Shown here: piece by piece, positions 58,706-64,000 of the stretch
How positions within the stretch are numbered: position 1 is the first letter of the stretch
Layout of the letters: each line of letters begins with the position of its first letter
Assembly: GCA_002373165.1 (NCBI GenBank)
Contig: DFJS01000067.1
Location: 1 to 64,000, forward strand
Origin: Ruminococcus sp. UBA3665
GTDB lineage: Bacteria > Bacillota > Clostridia > Oscillospirales > Ruminococcaceae
Direction: 5' to 3'
DNA length: 64,000 nucleotides
Made by a program: the position numbers and the translations under genes
Notes under the pieces: generated by a model
The model's input: the letters and a program-made list of their open reading frames with translations, nothing else
Databases searched by the model: none
What the model was told of the DNA's origin: nothing

Positions 58706-59118
58706 GCGATATTTTTGGTAATTATGAGATACCCAAAGAGAAAAAAGAACTTGCTGTATATTATAGATATCATGGGTGCAACTGCTGTCAGGCCGTTCTG
58801 TTTGCATTCTCCGATAAACTGAATCTGTCAGGAGAGCAGCTCAAGCAGATGGGCGCGGCATTCGGGTTAGGCATGGGCGGTATGGAAGGCACATGCGGCG
58901 CACTCTGTGCGGCAGAAATGCTCTTAGGCCTGAAACAGTTTCAGCAGGGAAAGCCCGTAAGAAGTACAGCACAGAAAATGCATCAGTATTTTACAGAAAA
59001 ATCCGGCGCATCCATCTGCAAAGACCTGAAAGGCATCGAAACAGGAACTATGCTCTGTTCCTGTGATGACTGCGTCCGGAATGCAGTGGAATCGGCAGAA
59101 AAATATATTTTTAACTAA
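58702..59118 (+). CDS. C_GCAxxG_C_C family redox-type protein
   Basis: 138 residues. The named Cys pattern is visible: HGCNCCQAVLFAF, GMGGMEGTCGALCAAEMLLG, SGASICKDLKGIE and CDDCVRNAVES. Members are small cytosolic proteins of anaerobes, thought to carry an iron-sulfur or heavy-metal centre, often beside oxidoreductases. Here it sits inside the ior operon and may take electrons from it (inference). Confidence 0.88.
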   Translation: MSDIFGNYEIPKEKKELAVYYRYHGCNCCQAVLFAFSDKLNLSGEQLKQMGAAFGLGMGGMEGTCGALCAAEMLLGLKQFQQGKPVRSTAQKMHQYFTEKSGASICKDLKGIETGTMLCSCDDCVRNAVESAEKYIFN

Positions 59119-59139
59119 TCAGTCAGGAGGAAATTTTTC

Positions 59140-59718
59140 ATGAATACAAAAGGCATTGTCATTGCCGGAGTCGGCGGTCAGGGTTCTTTGCTGGCAAGCA
59201 AGCTCTTAGGCCGGGTGCTGGTCAACGAAGGCTATGACATCAAAGTTTCGGAAGTTCATGGCATGAGTCAGCGCGGCGGCTCGGTCATTACTTATGTCAG
59301 ATACGGCGATAAGGTGTATTCCCCTGTCGTACAGTCCGGCGAAGCGGATTATATTATCTCGTTCGAGCGAATCGAGGCCGCAAGATATGCCCATCTGCTG
59401 AAAAAGGGCGGCGTGATTATCACGAATACACAGAGAATCGACCCGATGCCTGTCATCACAGGAGCGGCAGAATATCCGGAGCAGATTCTGGAAGAACTCA
59501 CAGCAAAGGGCGTGCAGATTGAAGCTATGGATGCTCTCACGCTTGCCGAAGAAGCCGGTTCTTCCAAGGCTGTGAATATTGTCCTGATGGGACAGCTGGC
59601 AAAGCATTTTCATATTGAATATGACAAATGGATCGAAGCTCTGGAACAGACAGTCAAGCCCAGGTTTGTGGAATTGAATAAAAAGGCATTCAAGCTGGGA
59701 TATGAATTCTCGGCATAA
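59140..59718 (+). CDS. iorB: Indolepyruvate:ferredoxin oxidoreductase beta subunit
   Basis: 192 residues. GVGGQGSLLASKLLGRVL, EVHGMSQRGGSVITYVRYG and KAVNIVLMGQLAK are the gamma/beta-type signatures. Pairs with IorA. AGGAGGAA precedes the ATG. Two genes separate it from iorA, which is unusual. Confidence 0.94.
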   Translation: MNTKGIVIAGVGGQGSLLASKLLGRVLVNEGYDIKVSEVHGMSQRGGSVITYVRYGDKVYSPVVQSGEADYIISFERIEAARYAHLLKKGGVIITNTQRIDPMPVITGAAEYPEQILEELTAKGVQIEAMDALTLAEEAGSSKAVNIVLMGQLAKHFHIEYDKWIEALEQTVKPRFVELNKKAFKLGYEFSA

Positions 59719-59757
59719 TAATATTTTTAATGATAAAACCCGAAGGAGGAATTTTTT

Positions 59758-60186
59758 ATGACAGCCAATCAGCTTTCTATCTTCATGGAGAACAAGCCCG
59801 GTCAGCTGGTAAAAGTGACCGAGGAACTCAAAGAAGCAGGAATTGACATCCGTGCCATGTCGCTGGCCGATACCAAAGATTTCGGCATTGTGCGCATGAT
59901 TGTCAGCGACTGCGACAAAGCACAGCAGGCCCTGAAGGCAAAAGGATTCATGTCTACTATTACAAAAGTTCTGTGCGTAGCCATGACCGATCACCCCGGC
60001 GGCCTGAGTGCCGTGACAAAACTGCTTGCCGAAGCCGATGTTAATATCGATTATCTTTATGCCTGCATTACAGTAGTCGGCAAAGATGCCTATATTGTCA
60101 TGCATGTGGATGACGAGAAAAAAGCATCTGATATTCTGGCCAAGGCCGGCATCAGACTGGTTTCTGATTTGCAGACAGTTGTCTGA
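59758..60186 (+). CDS. Double ACT-domain protein
   Basis: 142 residues, two ACT repeats (LSIFMENKPGQLVKVTEELK and VAMTDHPGGLSAVTKLLAEA). A stand-alone amino-acid-binding protein commonly found at the end of ior-paaK operons in anaerobes, probably sensing an aromatic amino acid. AGGAGGAA precedes the ATG. Confidence 0.92.
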   Translation: MTANQLSIFMENKPGQLVKVTEELKEAGIDIRAMSLADTKDFGIVRMIVSDCDKAQQALKAKGFMSTITKVLCVAMTDHPGGLSAVTKLLAEADVNIDYLYACITVVGKDAYIVMHVDDEKKASDILAKAGIRLVSDLQTVV

Positions 60187-60199
60187 ACCTGCTTTCCGG

Positions 60200-60232
60200 A
60201 AAGCCCCTGTCTCTGCACAGGGGCTTTTTTGT
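60200..60232 (+). terminator. Terminator of the paaK-ior operon
   Basis: Perfect 11-bp stem AAAGCCCCTGT/ACAGGGGCTTT followed by six T. Confidence 0.87.
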
Positions 60233-60272
60233 CAGAAATTTAAAAATTTCAGTAAAATCTATGTAAAAACTA

Positions 60273-60301
60273 TTCCATTTTCAGAAAAATTGTGCTATAA
60301 T
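60273..60301 (+). promoter_or_regulatory. Promoter of ppk
   Basis: Extended TGC-TATAAT (60296-60301); the -35 (TTCCAT) is poor, so the extended -10 may suffice or an activator is needed. Confidence 0.55.
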
Positions 60302-60346
60302 AAAACTGATGCTGATTTTATCACAAAAATTGGAGGTATTCTGTTT

Positions 60347-62398
60347 ATGATTCAGCCTTATTATATGAACCGTGAACTGTCATGGATTAAATTCAATGAA
60401 CGTGTTCTGGAAGAAGCCGAAGACCAGAGTGTTCCGCTGCTGGAACAGCTTAGTTTTTCGGCAATTTATCAAAGCAATCTGGACGAGTTTGTACAGGTGC
60501 GCATCGGCACGATGCTCGACCGGGACAAAACCGAATCCGGCCATAAAAAGAAAGATTCCCGTTCCGGCATGAAGCCCGGAAAACAGCTGAAAGCTATGCT
60601 TGCCGAGATCAGTGCCCTGCTTCCGCGCAAAGACCGGGCTTATTTCAATACAATGGACAAACTCCGGGAATACGGCATTGTTCATGTGACATTTGCCGAT
60701 GCCACGCCGGAAGAAAAAATATTTCTGGAACAGTATTTCAAACGGGAGGTCAAAGTGTTGCTTTCTCCGATTGTGCTGGATAAGCGGCAGCCTTTTCCGT
60801 TTCTGAAAAACAAGGCGATTTATGTCGCTGTACATCTGGCATCAAAATCCGGCGTAAGAATGGGAATTATCCCGGCAGGCGGCTCGGACAGGATTATCCG
60901 CCTTGGCAAATCCGGCAGATTTCTGCTGCTGGAAGACCTGATTCTGCATTTTGTGCCGCAGATTTTCAAAAATGACAAAGTGCTGGATGCCGCTGTGATT
61001 CGTGTGACCCGCAGCGGAGCAATCAGTTTTGAAAGTTCGGCATCGGATGAAACTACTGATTTCCGGGATACTATGAAAGAACTCATCCGCCGCCGCAGCA
61101 AGCGCGAAGCCGTCCGGCTCCAGATGAACAGTATGCTGGACGAAGCGGCACTGCATTATCTGCTGAAAAAATTAAAATTATCAGAAAACCAGCTGTTTCT
61201 GGAGCAAACGCCGCTTGACCTGTCGTTTGTTTATCAGCTGGGAGATTTCAATCCTGCCCCGGAATTGAAATTCCCGCCGCAGAAACCTCAGAACCGCCCG
61301 GATATTGCACCGAAAACAGATATGATGTCGCAGATTGCCGATCATGATATTCTGCTGTCTTATCCGTATGAATCTATTTCGCCGTTTCTGCGCCTGCTGG
61401 ACGAGGCTTCTATCGACCCGGATGTAGTATCTGTCAAGATTACGCTTTACCGGCTGGCATCCAACAGCCGTGTGATTGATGCGCTTTGTCAGGCTGCCGA
61501 AAACGGCAAGGATGTGCTGGTTCTGGTAGAACTCCGCGCAAGATTTGACGAGTCGAATAATATTTTCTGGGCGGAACGTCTGCTCGATGCCGGATGTACT
61601 GTTATTTACGGCCCGCATAATATGAAAGTGCATTCCAAACTGCTGTGGATTACCAGAAAAACCGAAAACGGCGTAGAAAATTTTGTTCAGGTGGGAACAG
61701 GAAATTATAACGAGAAAACTTCCAGAATTTATACAGATCTTTCTCTGATGACGGCCAATCCCGAAATTGCCGAAGATGCCCGTCATGTATTCGATGCGCT
61801 TTCGACTGACAGTCTTGTGGAACAGACTAAACAGCTGCTGGTGGCACCGCTTTGTCTGAAATCCAGAATTCTGGAAATGCTGGATGAAGAAATTGCCCAT
61901 GCCAGAAACGGCGAAGAAGCTTATTTTGCTGCCAAGGTTAATTCTGTCAGTGACAGGCAGATTATGGACAAAATGGCCGAAGCCTCACAGGCAGGCGTAA
62001 AAATAGAACTGGTTGTCCGGGGCATCTGCTGCCTGAAGCCAGGCGTGCCGGGCCATACGGAAAATATCAGAATCGTCAGCATTGTAGGGCGTTATCTGGA
62101 GCACAGCCGGATTTATATTTCCGGTACAGAACAGCGGCGCAGAGTTTATATCAGTTCTGCCGATTTCATGACAAGAAATACGGTACATCGTGTAGAAGTA
62201 GCCGCACCCTTGCTGGATCCCGCACTCCGGGAACAGGCAGTCGAAATTGTCAGACTTTGTCTTTCTGATAATGTCAAGGCAAGAATCGGCCAGCCGGACG
62301 GCAGTTTTCTGCATTGTGATTCTGTAACGGATGATACGGCTGTCTGTGCACAGGATGTGCAGTACCGCCGCGCCGCTGCCAGAGCCGGACAAAACTGA
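60347..62398 (+). CDS. ppk: Polyphosphate kinase 1
   Basis: 683 residues from ATG 60347 (TGGAGG upstream). Domains in order: N (YYMNRELSWIKFNERVLEEA), head, and two catalytic C domains. The autophosphorylated His lies in HNMKVHSKLLWITRK; the second conserved His in VYISSADFMTRNTVHRVE. Builds polyphosphate from ATP at the membrane. Beside a Na/Pi importer 6 kb away, this suggests phosphate storage. Confidence 0.95.
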   Translation: MIQPYYMNRELSWIKFNERVLEEAEDQSVPLLEQLSFSAIYQSNLDEFVQVRIGTMLDRDKTESGHKKKDSRSGMKPGKQLKAMLAEISALLPRKDRAYFNTMDKLREYGIVHVTFADATPEEKIFLEQYFKREVKVLLSPIVLDKRQPFPFLKNKAIYVAVHLASKSGVRMGIIPAGGSDRIIRLGKSGRFLLLEDLILHFVPQIFKNDKVLDAAVIRVTRSGAISFESSASDETTDFRDTMKELIRRRSKREAVRLQMNSMLDEAALHYLLKKLKLSENQLFLEQTPLDLSFVYQLGDFNPAPELKFPPQKPQNRPDIAPKTDMMSQIADHDILLSYPYESISPFLRLLDEASIDPDVVSVKITLYRLASNSRVIDALCQAAENGKDVLVLVELRARFDESNNIFWAERLLDAGCTVIYGPHNMKVHSKLLWITRKTENGVENFVQVGTGNYNEKTSRIYTDLSLMTANPEIAEDARHVFDALSTDSLVEQTKQLLVAPLCLKSRILEMLDEEIAHARNGEEAYFAAKVNSVSDRQIMDKMAEASQAGVKIELVVRGICCLKPGVPGHTENIRIVSIVGRYLEHSRIYISGTEQRRRVYISSADFMTRNTVHRVEVAAPLLDPALREQAVEIVRLCLSDNVKARIGQPDGSFLHCDSVTDDTAVCAQDVQYRRAAARAGQN

Positions 62399-62436
62399 TG
62401 CTCTTCCCCCTTTGCTGACAAGAAAGGAGAAAACTT

Positions 62437-63834
62437 ATGCCCGAACATGAACAGGATTTGGAAGATTCTTCCGGAAAGTCCTCTTTTCAGGAACAGTTTT
62501 CCCGGTTTATCTGGACGTTTCTGATTATTGCGGCCTCTATTTTATTTTATTATTTAATTCAGTATCTGGGAAATATTTCCGATTTTTTTGTCAAGGTTCT
62601 CAAAGGCATCAGCCCGGTAATCTGGGGGCTGATTCTGGCCTATCTGCTGGAACCGATCGCAAGCTTCTGGGAGCGCAATCTTCGGGAATGGCGTTTGCCC
62701 AAAAGCAAGGATAAAGAAAAGACAGCCCGGAATCTGCATGTGCTTTCTGCCGTGCTGATGGTAGTTTCGGCTATAGTAATGATTGCCACGCTGCTGCTGC
62801 TGATTGTGCCGCAGGTTTCGGCGAGTATCAGCGGCCTGATCAAGACACTGCCTTCCCAGATGGAAAGTCTGGCGGAAAGCCTGCGGAACAAGAAATTATT
62901 TGATAATAATACTTCTGCCGGAGCACTGGCAAATAATCTTGCGCTGAAAGCGTTTCAGTCTGCCGATAAATGGATTACGACAGAAGTCACTTCACAGCTG
63001 AATAATATTATCAATTATTTTTATACAATCGGAAAAAGCCTGTTTTCTATTATTTATAATCTGGTAGTCGGACTGATTTTATCCATGTATATTACGATTG
63101 ATAAGGCGAAATTAAGCCGTCAGGTCAGAAAAATCACGTACAGCATTTTCTCGCGCGAAGCGGCATTCAAGATGCGCCGTGCCATCGGCCGCGGCAACGA
63201 GAAATTCAGCGCAGCAATCCGGGGAAAGATGGTAGATTCTCTGCTGATTGGCATAATTTGCTTTTTTCTTCTGACGATTCTTAATTTTCTGCCGTGGTTT
63301 AATTTTCCGTATCCTGTGCTGCTGGCAGTGATTGTAGGCGTGACGAATGTCGTGCCGTTTTTCGGGCCTATTGTAGGCGGCGTGATTACAGCGATTCTTG
63401 TCCTGTTTGACAATCCCCGCATGGTAATTCCTTACGGAATTGTCATTGTTGTGCTCCAGCAGTTCGATGCCAATTATCTGGACCCGCATATGGTCGGCAG
63501 TTCAATCGGACTGCGGCCGTTCTGGTCAATTACGGCGGTACTGCTGGGCAGCAGCATTCTGGGCGTACCGGGATTTATCCTGGGGCCTCCTGTAGTAGCA
63601 TTTATTTACGAAGTAATCCGGGAATGGTCAGATGACAAGCTCCGTTCCAAGGATATGGCAGAAGAATTCGGCATAGATCCGCTGGATACTGCCAATCCGT
63701 TTGAAGATTTTTCCAAAAGCGATCCTTATGGCATTCAAAAACAGAATCAGCTGGAAAAGGACTTCAAAAAAGCAATCCGCAGTGCCGGCAATGCAATTTC
63801 GGGACTGGTGCAGAAAATCAGTCAGAAAAAATAA
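62437..63834 (+). CDS. AI-2E family transporter (PerM/YtvI-like)
   Basis: 465 residues. About eight membrane segments with the family signature PFFGPIVGGVITAILVL and QQFDANYLDPHMVGSSIGLR. The C-terminal 75 residues are a soluble, charged tail. The substrate of the family is uncertain (AI-2, Na/H antiport and others reported). AAGGAG precedes the ATG; 38 bases after ppk. Confidence 0.9.
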   Translation: MPEHEQDLEDSSGKSSFQEQFSRFIWTFLIIAASILFYYLIQYLGNISDFFVKVLKGISPVIWGLILAYLLEPIASFWERNLREWRLPKSKDKEKTARNLHVLSAVLMVVSAIVMIATLLLLIVPQVSASISGLIKTLPSQMESLAESLRNKKLFDNNTSAGALANNLALKAFQSADKWITTEVTSQLNNIINYFYTIGKSLFSIIYNLVVGLILSMYITIDKAKLSRQVRKITYSIFSREAAFKMRRAIGRGNEKFSAAIRGKMVDSLLIGIICFFLLTILNFLPWFNFPYPVLLAVIVGVTNVVPFFGPIVGGVITAILVLFDNPRMVIPYGIVIVVLQQFDANYLDPHMVGSSIGLRPFWSITAVLLGSSILGVPGFILGPPVVAFIYEVIREWSDDKLRSKDMAEEFGIDPLDTANPFEDFSKSDPYGIQKQNQLEKDFKKAIRSAGNAISGLVQKISQKK

Positions 63835-63876
63835 AAAAATTCCCCCTTTTGTCGGACAATCGGGGGAATTTTTTCA
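63835..63876 (+). terminator. Terminator of ppk and the AI-2E gene
   Basis: Stem AAAAATTCCCCC/CGGGGGAATTTTTT with T run. Confidence 0.82.
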
Positions 63877-63905
63877 GGATTATTAAAATTTTTATCAAAA
63901 AGCTA

Positions 63906-63934
63906 TTGACAAATCAGGAAGAGTGTGCTATAAT
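63906..63934 (+). promoter_or_regulatory. Strong promoter pointing out of the window
   Basis: TTGACA (63906-63911), 17-bp spacer, extended TGC-TATAAT (63929-63934). ACTAAT-N10-ATTAGT (63943-63964) lies at the start point and shares CATACTAA with the Rrf2 promoter. Confidence 0.78.
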
Positions 63935-64000
63935 ATATTCATACTAATCAGATAGGATATTAGTGCTATCTAAGTCATCCGGATGAACCGGTTTTTGAAA

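Noticed and set aside
59206..60105. A leftward frame of 299 codons opposite iorB and the ACT gene
   Set aside because: Antisense shadow; it spans two well-supported genes and an intergenic gap.
1..64000. Insertion sequences, integrases, prophage genes, rRNA operons, CRISPR arrays
   Set aside because: No transposase, integrase, capsid or Cas-like protein, no terminal repeats with target duplication, and no rRNA-like segment were seen.

Overview
The window reads as chromosomal DNA of an anaerobic Gram-positive of the Ruminococcus type (class Clostridia). The grounds are seen directly. Two secreted proteins carry type-I dockerin repeats. Surface proteins have Ser/Thr/Glu-rich linkers and Ala-rich signal peptides. 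2-oxoacid:ferredoxin oxidoreductases are present. Housekeeping gene orders are Firmicutes-like (ffs-dnaX-ebfC-recR; darA-holB-yaaT; mazG-hup-rqcP). Promoters are of the sigma-A type with 17-bp spacers, often with an extended TGC-TATAAT -10 box. No insertion sequence, prophage, rRNA operon or CRISPR array was seen; genes are tightly packed and often overlap by ATGA.

Layout. 1-4.7 kb: two leftward secreted surface proteins, one cut by the window edge and one dockerin protein. 5-7.7 kb: recR, ebfC, dnaX and the SRP RNA, leftward. 8-8.7 kb: an SCP2-like protein with a histone-like tail. 9-21 kb: glgA, then a nine-gene rightward operon for making and exporting a surface glycan (ABC-2 permease, Wzt-like ATPase, FkbM methyltransferase, coiled-coil protein, four glycosyltransferases, LPG-synthase-like membrane protein). 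21-26.3 kb: leftward operon porC-porD-porA-porB, aminotransferase, amidohydrolase, small protein, with a divergent Rrf2 regulator. 27-29.3 kb: lysC, then an XRE regulator divergent from a 66-residue protein across a three-operator switch. 29.4-32.5 kb: a NitT/TauT-type ABC transporter with a Cys-pair-rich binding lipoprotein and a possible leader peptide. 32.6-34.8 kb: darA, holB, yaaT. 34.8-37.4 kb: a candidate small RNA, two lipoproteins and a wall-anchored-type surface protein. 37.6-40.2 kb: a basic amino-acid decarboxylase, a sigma-factor-like gene pair behind a LexA-type box, tRNA-Gln and a MazF toxin without an antitoxin. 40.2-42 kb: a cohesin-like/Big2/dockerin surface protein split by one in-frame amber codon. 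42.2-49.1 kb: SpoVB-like flippase, aminotransferase, unknown protein, trpS, mazG, hup, lipoprotein, rqcP. 49.3-54.8 kb: orphan sugar-binding lipoprotein, unknown lipoprotein, metallo-beta-lactamase-fold lipoprotein, Na/Pi cotransporter. 55-60.2 kb: paaK-iorA-(membrane protein)-(C_GCAxxG_C_C protein)-iorB-ACT operon for aryl 2-oxoacid metabolism. 60.3-63.8 kb: ppk and an AI-2E family transporter; a strong promoter points out of the right edge.

How genes work together. The por operon joins an aminotransferase to an oxoacid oxidoreductase, giving a route from amino acid to oxoacid to acyl-CoA plus reduced ferredoxin. The paaK/ior operon does the matching job for aromatic oxoacids. The glycan operon holds its own exporter. 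The surface proteins point to a fibre-associated or cellulosome-like lifestyle. The most unusual items are the amber-split dockerin protein and its intact paralogous domain, the LexA-box sigma-like pair, the evenly spaced CCA-N6-TGG operators, the promoter-terminator units that look like small RNAs, and the Cys-pair segment of the ABC binding protein.
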